NCBI GenBank assembly: GCA_904373265.1
Contig: CAJFEE010000018.1
Span: 1 to 56,942 of the forward strand
Origin: Candidatus Harrysmithiimonas galli
Lineage (GTDB): Bacteria; Bacillota; Bacilli; CAJFEE01
Reading direction: 5' to 3'
DNA length: 56,942 bases
In this document: positions 48,226 to 56,173 of the stretch, in pieces
How the letters are laid out: the number at the start of each line of letters is the position of its first letter
Numbering within the stretch: position 1 is the stretch's first letter
Program-made: the position numbers and the translations under genes
The notes under the pieces: model-generated
Told to the model about the DNA's origin: nothing
The model's input: the letters and a program-made list of their open reading frames with translations, nothing else
Databases searched by the model: none

Positions 48226-48450
48226 CTAATAAACAGCGTTTGCAGCAATCAAAACGCTTTCATAAGCTGCTTGCATATTGGGTTCACTACCAAAAAGTTT
48301 TACATTGTATTTGTAAGCCCCCAACACTTCAAGTTTTACTTCGTCCCACGTGTTCCGCCCAAGCATTTCATCCATTTTTTTTGCATCACTTAAACGGTTA
48401 TAAGCCCATTTTTCCAGCTTTAAAATTTCTGGGCTTTTATGCTCTTCCAT
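48226..48450 (-). CDS. Small hypothetical protein, 74 aa
   Basis: The minus-strand ATG at 48450 is preceded by GGAGGAATTTAAAA. The product MEEHKSPEILKLEKWAY... is helical, highly charged and without cysteines. Its centre reads KKMDEMLGRNTWDEVKLE and its end is hydrophobic. No family is recognised. It lies between pdp and tRNA-Ala, in the interval where Bacillus has none, and may be sporulation-related, but nothing in the sequence shows it. Confidence 0.65.
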   Translation of the reverse strand: MEEHKSPEILKLEKWAYNRLSDAKKMDEMLGRNTWDEVKLEVLGAYKYNVKLFGSEPNMQAAYESVLIAANAVY

Positions 48451-48560
48451 TTTTAAATTCCTCCTAAAAATAAATTTTAGCATTCATATTGGTTATGGAA
48501 TATTTTTCATATTTTCATTCGATATAGGTCTTTTTTACTATCTGAATGGAATAAAAAATA

Positions 48561-48633
48561 TGGAGAATAGCGGGTTCGAACCGCTGACCTTTTGGCTGCC
48601 AGCCAAATGCTCTCCCAACTGAGCTAATCCCCC
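48561..48633 (-). tRNA. tRNA-Ala (anticodon GGC)
   Basis: On the minus strand the cloverleaf closes fully. The acceptor is GGGGGAT with ATTCTCC, D arm TAGCTCAGTTGGGAGAGCA, anticodon stem TTTGG/CCAAA with loop CTGGCAG, and T arm with GGTTCGAACC. The anticodon is GGC, and the G3:U70 pair that marks tRNA-Ala is present. The discriminator is A; CCA is not encoded. Confidence 0.97.
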
Positions 48634-48666
48634 ATAGAATTTTAAAATATGCTTCATCGGAAAATA

Positions 48667-48695
48667 ATGATATCAAAAATTTGGCTTAGTTTCAA
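48667..48695 (-). promoter_or_regulatory. Promoter of tRNA-Ala
   Basis: On the minus strand TTGAAA (48690-48695) and TATCAT (48667-48672) are 17 bp apart, about 34 bp upstream of the mature tRNA. Confidence 0.6.
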
Positions 48696-48734
48696 GTGGA
48701 TTCTGATAGAATTTTATATTTTATTTCTCCTGGT

Positions 48735-48763
48735 GTATAGAAGATCTATTTTTGGAAAAAATA
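48735..48763 (+). promoter_or_regulatory. Sigma-F/G-type promoter before dacF
   Basis: GTATA (48735-48739) and GGAAAAAATA (48754-48763) match the sigma-F consensus GYATA and GGNNANANTR, with 14 bp between (15 is usual). It lies about 27 bp before the dacF start. Bacillus dacF is known to be sigma-F dependent. Confidence 0.65.
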
Positions 48764-48789
48764 GTATGTGAACCATTTTAGGAGGGATT

Positions 48790-49959
48790 ATGTTGAAACA
48801 AATTTTTGCATGTATATTTATAATTTACCTCACTTGTATGACAACTGTATACCCCGTATTTGCAAAAGAAAAAACGAATTCTTCTTTGCTTGCAAAAGAT
48901 GCCAAATCAGCCATTTTAATTGAACAGGAGACAGGACGGATTTTATTTTCCAAAAATGAAAATGAAAAATTGGCTCCTGCAAGTATGACAAAAATTATGA
49001 CAATGTTGTTGATTTTTGAAAAGTTGTATGATGGCAATTTAAGATTGGATGAAAAGGTTGCAGCGAGTAAATATGCAGCATCCATGGGCGGTTCACAAAT
49101 TTTCCTAGAACCAGGAGAAGAAATGACAGTAGATGAGTTGCTCCGTGGCATTGCTATTGCATCAGGAAATGATGCAGCTGTTGTAATGGCAGAACGGATT
49201 GCAGGAACAGAGGAAGCTTTTGTAGAGTTAATGAATCAAAAAGCAGCCGAGCTAGGATTAAAACATACGGTTTTTAAAAATTGTACGGGCCTTCCAACAG
49301 AAGGGCATGTATCAACAGCATATGATATGTCTGTTATCGCAAAAGAGCTATTAAAATATCAAGAAATCACAAAGTATTCCGGTTTATATGAAGATTATTT
49401 ACGTGAAGATACAGAAAAAAAGTTTTGGTTGGTTAATACAAATAAACTTGTAAAATTTTACTCAGGATGTGACGGGTTAAAAACTGGATATACAACTGAA
49501 GCAAAATATTGTTTAACTGCTACAGCTAAAAGAAATAATATGCGTGTTATAGGTGTTGTGATGGGGGCAGATACTTCAAAAATTAGAAATGCACAAATGA
49601 TGCAAATGTTGGATTATGCCTTTGGAAAATATGAAATGAAACAGATTTTGGCAACGGATCAAATGAAAGAAGAACTCCAAGTTGAGAAAGGGAAACAAAA
49701 ATATGTGACAGTTGTCAATCAAAAGCCGCTTTGTTTGTTGCAAGAAAAAGGAATAAAACATGAAAAAATGACACAAAGCATCCAAATTGATAAAAAGCTA
49801 GCAGCACCACTAAAAAAAGGAGAAAAGGTTGGAACTTTAACATTGAAGGAGGGAGGAAAAGTTGTTGCAACGGTGGATCTTGTGACAGAAAAAGCAGTTC
49901 ACAGTGCCAGCTTGTTTGACCTGTTTAAGCGTTCGACAGCCAATTTGCTTGGTTTATAA
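48790..49959 (+). CDS. dacF: D-alanyl-D-alanine carboxypeptidase DacF
   Basis: A 389-aa class S11 penicillin-binding protein that trims the terminal D-Ala of peptidoglycan stem peptides. The signal peptide covers residues 1-25 and ends VFA. Active-site motifs are SMTK with Ser 65 and Lys 68, SGN at Ser 125, and KTG at Lys 231. A C-terminal PBP5-type beta domain follows. The last 20 residues (SLFDLFKRSTANLLGL) form an amphipathic membrane anchor. In Bacillus it acts in the forespore on cortex peptidoglycan. GGAGGG precedes ATG 48790. Confidence 0.95.
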   Translation: MLKQIFACIFIIYLTCMTTVYPVFAKEKTNSSLLAKDAKSAILIEQETGRILFSKNENEKLAPASMTKIMTMLLIFEKLYDGNLRLDEKVAASKYAASMGGSQIFLEPGEEMTVDELLRGIAIASGNDAAVVMAERIAGTEEAFVELMNQKAAELGLKHTVFKNCTGLPTEGHVSTAYDMSVIAKELLKYQEITKYSGLYEDYLREDTEKKFWLVNTNKLVKFYSGCDGLKTGYTTEAKYCLTATAKRNNMRVIGVVMGADTSKIRNAQMMQMLDYAFGKYEMKQILATDQMKEELQVEKGKQKYVTVVNQKPLCLLQEKGIKHEKMTQSIQIDKKLAAPLKKGEKVGTLTLKEGGKVVATVDLVTEKAVHSASLFDLFKRSTANLLGL

Positions 49960-50022
49960 ACAAAAAATGTAGAACGTTGACTAGTTTTGCTTGTTGGAAG
50001 GAATGGTTGTTTTTTTGTTGAA
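49932..50022 (+). promoter_or_regulatory. Candidate Spo0A boxes and sigma-H promoter of spoIIA
   Basis: A perfect 0A box (TGTCGAA, minus strand) lies at 49932-49938 inside the end of dacF. TGTAGAA, one mismatch, follows at 49968-49974. A sigma-H-like pair AGGAAT (49999-50004) and GAAGAT (50020-50025) then leads to spoIIAA. Bacillus spoIIA is activated by Spo0A-P at a sigma-H promoter here. The -10 is weak. Confidence 0.5.
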
Positions 50023-50056
50023 GATTAGCGATAAGGTTTCATGAGGAGGAGAAAGT

Positions 50057-50410
50057 ATGGGATTGGCATGTGAAATGAGATGTAAAAATCGTGTTTTGAT
50101 TGTCCGAATGCAAGGTGAATTGGATCATCATACTGCAGAAAATTTAAGAGAAGAAATTATCCAGCAAAAGGAGTTGTCTAATTGTATTCATATTATAATG
50201 AATTTCCAAAATTTATCGTTTATGGATAGCTCTGGGTTAGGTGTTGTTTTTGGACGATTTAAACAGATAAGAAGTCAAGGAGGAGAATTGGTTGTTTGTT
50301 CCGTTCCACCTTCTATCCATCGAATTTTTGAAATGAGTGGATTATATAAAGTGGTTCCTTATGTAAATAATGAAGAAGCTGCTTTGGATTTTTTGGGGGT
50401 AACAAAATGA
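50057..50410 (+). CDS. spoIIAA: Anti-sigma F factor antagonist SpoIIAA
   Basis: A 117-aa STAS-domain protein. The phosphorylatable Ser 58 lies in FMDSSGLGVVFGRFK, exactly as in Bacillus. When dephosphorylated by SpoIIE it binds SpoIIAB and frees sigma F in the forespore. GAGGAGGAG precedes ATG 50057. Its last codons overlap spoIIAB by 4 bases, so the two are coupled. A sigma-H/Spo0A promoter candidate lies upstream. Confidence 0.97.
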   Translation: MGLACEMRCKNRVLIVRMQGELDHHTAENLREEIIQQKELSNCIHIIMNFQNLSFMDSSGLGVVFGRFKQIRSQGGELVVCSVPPSIHRIFEMSGLYKVVPYVNNEEAALDFLGVTK

Positions 50411-50850
50411 TGAATAATAAAATGTCCTTTACCATTTTGTCAAGAAGTGAAAATGAGCATTTTGCAAGAATTGTTGTGGCTGCTTTTATTGCACAATTGG
50501 ATCCAACTGTGGAAGAATTGACAGATATTAAAACATCCGTATCTGAGGCTGTAACAAACTGCATTATTCATGGCTATCGTAATGATCCGACACAAGAAAT
50601 TATCATAACTGTCGAACTTCGAGACGGTGAGGCATGGATATCGGTGCAGGATTTCGGTGAAGGAATCGAGGATTTAGCACAGGCTAGAATGCCGCTCTAT
50701 ACATCAAAGCCGGATTTAGAGCGCTCTGGGATGGGTTTTACTATTATGGAGAATTTTATGAATCATTTAACTGTGTACTCCATACCTGGAAAAGGTACAA
50801 CTGTTGAAATGGTAAAGGTATTTTCAAAAACAATCGCAGTTGTAAAATAA
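50407..50850 (+). CDS. spoIIAB: Anti-sigma F factor SpoIIAB
   Basis: A 147-aa GHKL-type kinase that binds sigma F and phosphorylates SpoIIAA. The ATP-binding boxes are visible: N box SEAVTNCIIHGYR, G1 box QDFGEGIEDL, and G2 box RSGMGFTIMENFM. Tandem ATGs (50407, 50410) overlap the spoIIAA stop. sigF follows after 13 bp. This partner-switch arrangement restricts sigma F to the forespore. Confidence 0.97.
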   Translation: MMNNKMSFTILSRSENEHFARIVVAAFIAQLDPTVEELTDIKTSVSEAVTNCIIHGYRNDPTQEIIITVELRDGEAWISVQDFGEGIEDLAQARMPLYTSKPDLERSGMGFTIMENFMNHLTVYSIPGKGTTVEMVKVFSKTIAVVK

Positions 50851-50863
50851 GGAGATTAGAACA

Positions 50864-51628
50864 ATGGATGTGGATGTGAAAAATAAAAGCGGACGTAAGG
50901 CGCTTCTGAAGGATGAAGAATTAAAAGAATTGATTCGAAAAAGTCAGTCAGGAGATCAACATGCACGAGACACCATTGTAGAAAAAAATATGCGCCTAGT
51001 TTGGTCAGTCGTTCAGCGTTTTTTGAACCGAGGCTATGAGGCAGATGATTTGTTTCAAATTGGCTGCATCGGTTTATTGAAATCTGTGGATAAATTTAAT
51101 TTAGCTTATGACGTGAAGTTTTCTACATATGCAGTTCCGATGATTATTGGAGAAATTCAACGTTTTTTAAGAGATGATGGTGCAATTAAAGTCAGCCGTT
51201 CGTTAAAAGAAACAAGCAATAAAATTCGACGAGTTAAAGAAACTTTTATGAAAGAGTCAGGGCAGATGCCAACGGTTCATGAATTGGCAGAAATACTTGA
51301 AATGTCACCAGAAGATGTGATTTTTGCAGAAGAGGGCGCACGTACACCCGCTTCTATTCACGAGACAGTTTATGAAAATGATGGTGATCCAATTACACTG
51401 TTGGACCAAATTGCAGATGTGTCTCAGGAAATTCATTGGTTTGAACATATTGCTCTATCTGAGGCCATTCAAAATTTGACCAAGCGTGAACAGCTTATTG
51501 TATATTTGCGGTATTATCGAGATCAGACACAGTCTGAAGTCGCTGAGCGTTTGCAAATTTCTCAGGTTCAAGTTTCACGTTTGGAAAAAAAAATTTTAAA
51601 ACAAATGAAAGCATATATGAGGTATTAG
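50864..51628 (+). CDS. sigF: RNA polymerase forespore sigma factor SigF
   Basis: A 254-aa sigma-70 family factor. Region 2 is GYEADDLFQIGCIGLLKSVDKF (about 55-76), followed by DVKFSTYAVPMIIGEIQRF. Region 3 begins VKETFMKESG, and region 4 ends with QTQSEVAERLQISQVQVSRLE, a helix-turn-helix that reads the -35. Length is that of Bacillus sigma F (255 aa). GGAG lies before ATG 50864. It directs early forespore genes including, probably, dacF here. A terminator follows, so no spoVA genes are attached. Confidence 0.97.
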   Translation: MDVDVKNKSGRKALLKDEELKELIRKSQSGDQHARDTIVEKNMRLVWSVVQRFLNRGYEADDLFQIGCIGLLKSVDKFNLAYDVKFSTYAVPMIIGEIQRFLRDDGAIKVSRSLKETSNKIRRVKETFMKESGQMPTVHELAEILEMSPEDVIFAEEGARTPASIHETVYENDGDPITLLDQIADVSQEIHWFEHIALSEAIQNLTKREQLIVYLRYYRDQTQSEVAERLQISQVQVSRLEKKILKQMKAYMRY

Positions 51629-52077
51629 TTTATGTGTGATTATGCTCCTTTTCAGATGACGGTTAAGCCGTACATTTTTTTAAAAGGAGCTATTTTTTTA
51701 TAAATTGAAAAAGATTGTATATGATTGTTATCGTTCAATGGTTTAGCTTTTATCGGGTAAGTTGAGATAAAAAATAGGTAGTTTGATTTGGAGATTTTCT
51801 CCTTGGTTTTGTTTTAACTATATGTAAAGTGATTCTTCCACTGTTTTTATTATATTGAATACGTGTCAATCTGTGAGTCTGTTACGCCTATCAAAAGATG
51901 AATTTTTATCTTAATATACGGGTGGTTTCTGTTGATTGGTTTGTCTCTTAAAAAAATTTAAAGCTAATAAAAAATGAAGCATAGATAAAAAGCGTAAAAT
52001 CTTTACACATACAACCGATGGTATTAATATAAATAGGGTATATTTCATAGACTTAATATTTTAGAAAGGTGAAGAAA
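51629..52077 (+). other. Gene-free stretch after sigF
   Basis: It holds the spoIIA terminator (51644-51700) and then AT-rich DNA with no ORF. A TTTACA at 52002 and AT-rich hexamers near 52025 may be the promoter of the LRAT-like gene, but the spacing is not canonical. Confidence 0.5.
51644..51700 (+). terminator. Terminator of the spoIIA operon
   Basis: GCTCCTTTT (51644-51652) pairs with AAAAGGAGC (51682-51690), with an inner ACGG/CCGT stem and a T run after. Confidence 0.85.
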
Positions 52078-52941
52078 ATGCATTATATAGGTTGTCAAAA
52101 AAAATTAGAACGTATTTTTCATTGTACAGAAGAGGAGGCAAAGAAAATAGGGATAGACCTTTCCTTGGACAATGAATTCTTGTTTAGTAAGGGATGTTTT
52201 CAGTTGGATTGCAGTTGGCCATTATTTCAAACTTTTGGTGAAATTTGTTTAAAGGGTAAAGAAGATACGACTTTGGTCCTACAAAACGGTAAAAGGATGC
52301 GATCATTATTTACGCCTTTTCAGGAAGTTCAAATTTTTGATGTGAATGCAGATGTTATATTTCAAAATGTAGTATTAACTGCTAATGAGCTGACAGAAAT
52401 TCGATTTTTCAATCGTGAGGAAGCTTTGCGTTGGGCAACTACAGTAGTGGATCGTACACAAATTCAGATGATTATTATGGACGAATTGGAAAAGGGATAT
52501 GTGGAAAGTATTGATCGTTACAATGTAAAAGGAATTTTAGAGCCAGGAGATCATGTTGTTGTTGATCGGATTTTATATACACATCATGGCATTTATATCG
52601 GGCATAATATGCTAATTCACTATTCAGGCGAGGGTGGTACCATTGGTGAAGTTGCTGAAATTCCACTGGATGAATTTGTAAAGAACGATGAGTTTTGGGT
52701 ATATAAGCATGAAAATCCATTTCCTAGAGAAAAAATTGTCCAGCGTGCCAAAAGTCGCCTACATGAAAATTTATACAATATGACATTTAATAATTGTGAG
52801 CATTTTTGTCATTGGTGTGTTACAGGTTATAGTTGGTCCAATCAAATTTATGTCGGTTCATTTTTGGGTCCAGCAGGGGTGATTATTGGTAAAGTTGTAA
52901 ATGAGGGAGACTATCCACGTTATACATTGAGTGATTTGTAG
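52078..52941 (+). CDS. LRAT/NlpC-P60-fold protein with unique N-terminus
   Basis: A 287-aa protein with no signal peptide. The first 150 residues are unrecognised, beginning MHYIGCQKKLERIFHCTEEEA. The C-terminal domain has the LRAT-like papain-fold pattern: PGDHVVVDRILYTHHGIYIG with His 169/170, HYSGEGG, and the Cys nucleophile in NNCEHFCHWC (Cys 240). Such proteins are thioesterases or acyltransferases in eukaryotes, while their bacterial roles are mostly unknown. A Gly-rich hydrophobic stretch near the end (GSFLGPAGVIIGKVV) may touch membrane. GAAAGGTG lies before ATG 52078. It is followed by an SPFH gene, 360 bp on, with no proof of shared transcription. Confidence 0.8.
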   Translation: MHYIGCQKKLERIFHCTEEEAKKIGIDLSLDNEFLFSKGCFQLDCSWPLFQTFGEICLKGKEDTTLVLQNGKRMRSLFTPFQEVQIFDVNADVIFQNVVLTANELTEIRFFNREEALRWATTVVDRTQIQMIIMDELEKGYVESIDRYNVKGILEPGDHVVVDRILYTHHGIYIGHNMLIHYSGEGGTIGEVAEIPLDEFVKNDEFWVYKHENPFPREKIVQRAKSRLHENLYNMTFNNCEHFCHWCVTGYSWSNQIYVGSFLGPAGVIIGKVVNEGDYPRYTLSDL

Positions 52942-53302
52942 AAAATTTTTTATGTGAGGATAGGTGAATCATATATAATATATATGAACATGGGTAAGTA
53001 TTTGTATCATTTCATAAATTATTTTGTATGTAAGAATAGGGAAAAAGATAGGCTTTCCTTGCGGATTCTGTATAATTATGGTTCTAGTTGTATAAAAATT
53101 TGGTGACTTTTGTTGTTCAGGTCATTTTTTTGGATGAGGTAGTAGAGGACTGTTTGATCGTTTCTTTATGATTTTGGTCAAAATCATCTTGCTTTTTTCG
53201 TTTGTTTGAGAAAAAGAATGGAATTTGTGAAGTTGTTGGGATAGGTTTTGGGTTTGTTTTGGGGTATACTTTGAGTATATAAAACTTGAAAGGTGGAGAA
53301 AA
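52942..53302 (+). other. Gene-free stretch before the SPFH gene
   Basis: About 360 bp of AT-rich DNA. It includes a TATAAT at about 53070 that may belong to the SPFH promoter, and minus-strand frames that only mirror noise. No terminator or RNA gene is evident. Confidence 0.45.
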
Positions 53303-54178
53303 ATGCGCGAAAAACAAGCTTGGAGCTTTAATGGTTTTATTGCAGTTATAGCCATTATTATTTTGCTGGGATTGGCGGTGATCACATTTTTAAACAGTTC
53401 AACCCCATTTGGGATTGCAATGTCAATATCTTCTCTTTTGTTTATGGTATTATGTATTGTACTCGCACTTATTTTATTGGCTGGTTTGGTCGTTTTACAA
53501 CCAAATGAGGCAATGGTTTTAACTTTTTTCGGAAAATATATGGGAACGATTCGCCAGGATGGTTTCTTTTTTGCAATTCCAGCATCGAAACGAAAAATTT
53601 CTTTACGTGTGCGAAACTTTAACAGTGAAACATTGAAGGTCAATGATGTTGATGGAAATCCGATTGAGATTTCGGCGGTTATTGTATTTCGGGTTGTAGA
53701 TGCGGCTAAAGCAGTGTTTGACGTAGACAGTTATGAAAGTTTTGTCCGAATTCAAAGTGAAACGGCACTTCGTCATATGGCTACAAAATATCCTTATGAC
53801 AGCCCGGATACAGGTGTTATATCTTTGCGCGGCAATACGGAGGAAGTTGCACAAGGCTTAGCACAGGAATTGCAAGAAAAACTTCGTGTTGCTGGTGTTC
53901 AGGTATTGGAGGCACGCCTGAACCATTTGGCCTATGCGCCGGAAATTGCTAGTGCAATGCTTCAACGTCAGCAGGCCAATGCCATTGTGGCTGCACGTCA
54001 GAAAATTGTTGAGGGTGCTGTTGGAATGGTGGATGATGCATTATCTTTATTAGAAGCGAAAAAAGTGATTCAGTTGACTGAGGAACAAAAAGCACAAATG
54101 ATTTCCAATTTAATGGTTGCCATTGTTTCGGAAAAAGGAACTCAGCCAGTGATGCAGGCAGGAAATGTGCAAAAATAA
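53303..54178 (+). CDS. SPFH/Band 7 membrane scaffold protein
   Basis: A 291-aa protein. Two N-terminal membrane helices (about 9-29 and 38-60) are followed by the SPFH domain (VVLQPNEAMVLTFFGKYMGTI onward, about 62-230). That domain includes a Glu/Ala-rich coiled region with AEQ-type ends (LEARLNHLAYAPEI, then QRQQANAIVAARQKIVEGA). Such proteins form oligomeric membrane microdomain scaffolds, sometimes with a protease or hydrolase partner. No NfeD or HflK/C partner is adjacent. GGTGGAG precedes the ATG. A mobile element starts just after it. Confidence 0.9.
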   Translation: MREKQAWSFNGFIAVIAIIILLGLAVITFLNSSTPFGIAMSISSLLFMVLCIVLALILLAGLVVLQPNEAMVLTFFGKYMGTIRQDGFFFAIPASKRKISLRVRNFNSETLKVNDVDGNPIEISAVIVFRVVDAAKAVFDVDSYESFVRIQSETALRHMATKYPYDSPDTGVISLRGNTEEVAQGLAQELQEKLRVAGVQVLEARLNHLAYAPEIASAMLQRQQANAIVAARQKIVEGAVGMVDDALSLLEAKKVIQLTEEQKAQMISNLMVAIVSEKGTQPVMQAGNVQK

Positions 54179-54259
54179 ACCATTGGTGTTACGAGGTTTT
54201 TAATGGTTGCTTTTCGTCTGGTGACGCAAAAGTGACCATTTTTATTCGAGCAATGCACA

Positions 54260-55405
54260 TTAAAGGAAAATGTCAAAAACCTTGATCCCCTCTATTAAAT
54301 CATCCATTTCTGTATGTGTATATTTATTTAACGTAACTCGTATATCGCTGTGACCTAACAATTTCTGCACCACATTTATATTCGTTCCTGATTGAACCAA
54401 AAGAGTAGCGAATGTATGGCGCAATCCATGGAAATTGAGATATGGGATAGGCGACTTTTTACAAAAATCATACCATTGTCTGTTAAGCCCTTTTAGACTT
54501 TGTGGTTGTCCAATTTCATTTGAAAAAAGAAAAGTGATATTGTTGCCATTCATATCCTTTTGTTGTTCCCAAAGTTCGCCCATAGAAAATTTCAGCTGTT
54601 TGATTTTAAATATATATTTTTTCAAATCATGCTCTACGATTGTGTTCATCGGAACAATTCTTCCTTTGCCATTTTTAGGCGACTGAAGAATTTTTTCGTT
54701 TGTATCTAATATTACTTGCAAATTTTTATTTACCGATATTGTTTTAGTTTTAAAATCTACATCTTCAATGCAGAGTGCCATAATTTCCCCTCGACGCAGA
54801 CCACATAATACAGCCAATTTGGCTTGTACATTTAACTTTTCTGTAGCGTTATTTTCTAGCTCGCGAATTAAAATTTTAACTTGTTCTTTTGTATAATGCT
54901 GTATTTCTCGTACTTGCTTTTCTGGCTTTCTGTTCTTTACTTTTTTGGCTGGATTACTGTCAATAACTTCCCATTCTTTTGCCCGTTCAAAGATGCTTTT
55001 TAACATTGAATGTTTTTTATCTAATGTTCTTCTTCCGGCATTTTCTTCTGCTTCAAAGAATTTTTCAATGTGTAGCGGTTTTATTTTTTTCATTTCCATT
55101 CCTTTAAAGAAATTTAAAACTCTACCTTCATTTTCTTTGTACAAATTTTGTGTACTTACTTTAAGTGTTTTTAAGTACAGTTTTTTGAAGTGTTCTTCAT
55201 AAAATGTTTCAAAACTTATACCGTCTAGGTCCATTGTTTTTGTGTTTCTAACTTCAACCTCCAACTCCGTAATAGCCTTTTTGAGCGCACGCTCCGATTT
55301 TGCTGTTACGGTTTTTGTTTTTCTTATGCGTTTTCCATTATCGTCGTATCCCAATTCGACGTATATTTTGTATTTATTTTCTCCGATTTGTTTGTAGCTT
55401 GCCAT
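54260..55405 (-). CDS. int: Tyrosine integrase of a prophage-like element
   Basis: A 381-aa site-specific recombinase. The N-terminal AP2-like/arm-binding domain (GENKYKIYVELGYDDNGKRIRK) and the core-binding domain (about 65-160) are followed by the catalytic domain. Arg is in GLRRGEIMAL; Lys is probably in NGKGRIVPM. HGLRHTFATLL and LGHSDIRVT give the His-Arg-His set, and Tyr is in NKYTHTEM. The start is ATG 55405, just after GGAGTAATTAAC; a longer frame to 55471 lacks this. The attachment site should lie to its left, between 54179 and 54259, but I cannot see a repeat. hicB lies 70 bp upstream. Confidence 0.93.
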   Translation of the reverse strand: MASYKQIGENKYKIYVELGYDDNGKRIRKTKTVTAKSERALKKAITELEVEVRNTKTMDLDGISFETFYEEHFKKLYLKTLKVSTQNLYKENEGRVLNFFKGMEMKKIKPLHIEKFFEAEENAGRRTLDKKHSMLKSIFERAKEWEVIDSNPAKKVKNRKPEKQVREIQHYTKEQVKILIRELENNATEKLNVQAKLAVLCGLRRGEIMALCIEDVDFKTKTISVNKNLQVILDTNEKILQSPKNGKGRIVPMNTIVEHDLKKYIFKIKQLKFSMGELWEQQKDMNGNNITFLFSNEIGQPQSLKGLNRQWYDFCKKSPIPYLNFHGLRHTFATLLVQSGTNINVVQKLLGHSDIRVTLNKYTHTEMDDLIEGIKVFDIFL

Positions 55406-55474
55406 GTTAATTACTCCTTTCTTGGTGAAAAGGGAAGGGAAGAACAAAGTATATTTGTCATTCCTCTTCAAATT

Positions 55475-55873
55475 CTAATATAAATCCAACTTTTCTTTTA
55501 GTGCATCTTGAAGCACTTGAGAGAAATTCACACCTTGCTTTTCTGCTGTTGTGTTTAACCATGCCGGGATTGTTAATGTCTTTTTGACTGCTTTGCTATG
55601 GAATAATTTTCGGTATTCTAAGGTATCACATGATATTAAAGAGACAAATTCATTATCATTTGTTTTCACAGTTTTTATGTTACTTGGTAAAGGAATATCA
55701 CCGTTCATTTCTTCTATATCGTAAATCATTAAACACAATGCGTCTTGAGCTGCTTCCATGGCATCAGCAAGGTCATTTCCACAAGTAAAACATCCTTCAA
55801 TATCAGGAAATTTTACAGAATACATCCCACTTTCTTCCAATGTAAAAATTGCGGGGTAAACATATTTTGCCAT
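55475..55873 (-). CDS. hicB: HicB-family antitoxin
   Basis: A 132-aa protein with the partial RNase H-like HicB domain (MAKYVYPAIF, then FPDIEGCFTCGNDLADAMEAAQ) in the first 65 residues. A ribbon-helix-helix tail follows (KKTLTIPAWLNTTAEKQGVNFSQVLQDAL) for DNA binding. It should neutralise HicA and repress the operon. It follows hicA by 38 bp that contain a hairpin. GGAGGATTTAAAT precedes its start. It lies with the integrase on a mobile element, typical of addiction modules. Confidence 0.93.
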   Translation of the reverse strand: MAKYVYPAIFTLEESGMYSVKFPDIEGCFTCGNDLADAMEAAQDALCLMIYDIEEMNGDIPLPSNIKTVKTNDNEFVSLISCDTLEYRKLFHSKAVKKTLTIPAWLNTTAEKQGVNFSQVLQDALKEKLDLY

Positions 55874-55906
55874 ATTTAAATCCTCCTTTTATTTAGGTGA
55901 TGAGGT

Positions 55907-55925
55907 CGGGGCTATTTTAGCCCCG
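55907..55925 (-). promoter_or_regulatory. Hairpin between hicA and hicB
   Basis: CGGGGCT pairs with AGCCCCG across a 5-nt loop. The hicA stop lies in the loop. It lacks a T run, so it is not an obvious terminator and may set the toxin to antitoxin ratio by RNA folding. Confidence 0.45.
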
Positions 55926-56106
55926 CTTCTTTAAGAATGGATTCTAGAGTTCCGTTTGCAATTTCTTGTTTATCGTGTCTGCCTACTGAGAATAATTTAT
56001 TTGTTTTTGGACTGTACCATATTTCATGTCTTTTTCCCTCTCTGTGTATTCTGCATCCGTTTTTCTTTAGAATCTTTTTTAGCTCACAATACCTCAATCC
56101 ATTCAC
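55912..56106 (-). CDS. hicA: HicA-family mRNA interferase toxin
   Basis: A 64-aa double-stranded RNA-binding-fold toxin. It begins NGLRYCELKKILKKNGC and has the catalytic His 27 in EGKRHEIWYSP. It ends in the typical GTLESILKEAGLK. Toxin first, antitoxin second is the usual HicAB order. It cleaves RNA when HicB is lost. Promoter and operators lie directly upstream (56118-56146). Confidence 0.93.
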   Translation of the reverse strand: MNGLRYCELKKILKKNGCRIHREGKRHEIWYSPKTNKLFSVGRHDKQEIANGTLESILKEAGLK

Positions 56107-56117
56107 CTCTTGAATAT

Positions 56118-56146
56118 ATTATAACACGTATAAACACGTATGTAAA
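56118..56146 (-). promoter_or_regulatory. hicAB promoter with tandem operator
   Basis: On the minus strand TTTACA (56141-56146) and TATAAT (56118-56123) are 17 bp apart. The spacer carries a direct repeat, AACACGTAT on the plus strand at 56123-56131 and 56133-56141, 10 bp apart, one helical turn. It is a natural site for the HicB ribbon-helix-helix tail. Confidence 0.75.
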
Positions 56147-56173
56147 CAAAAATAGTGATATTCTCTTTTGTTT

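Noticed and set aside
54179-54259. Attachment site of the integrase
   Set aside because: Expected here, but the partner copy is outside the window, so no repeat can be shown.
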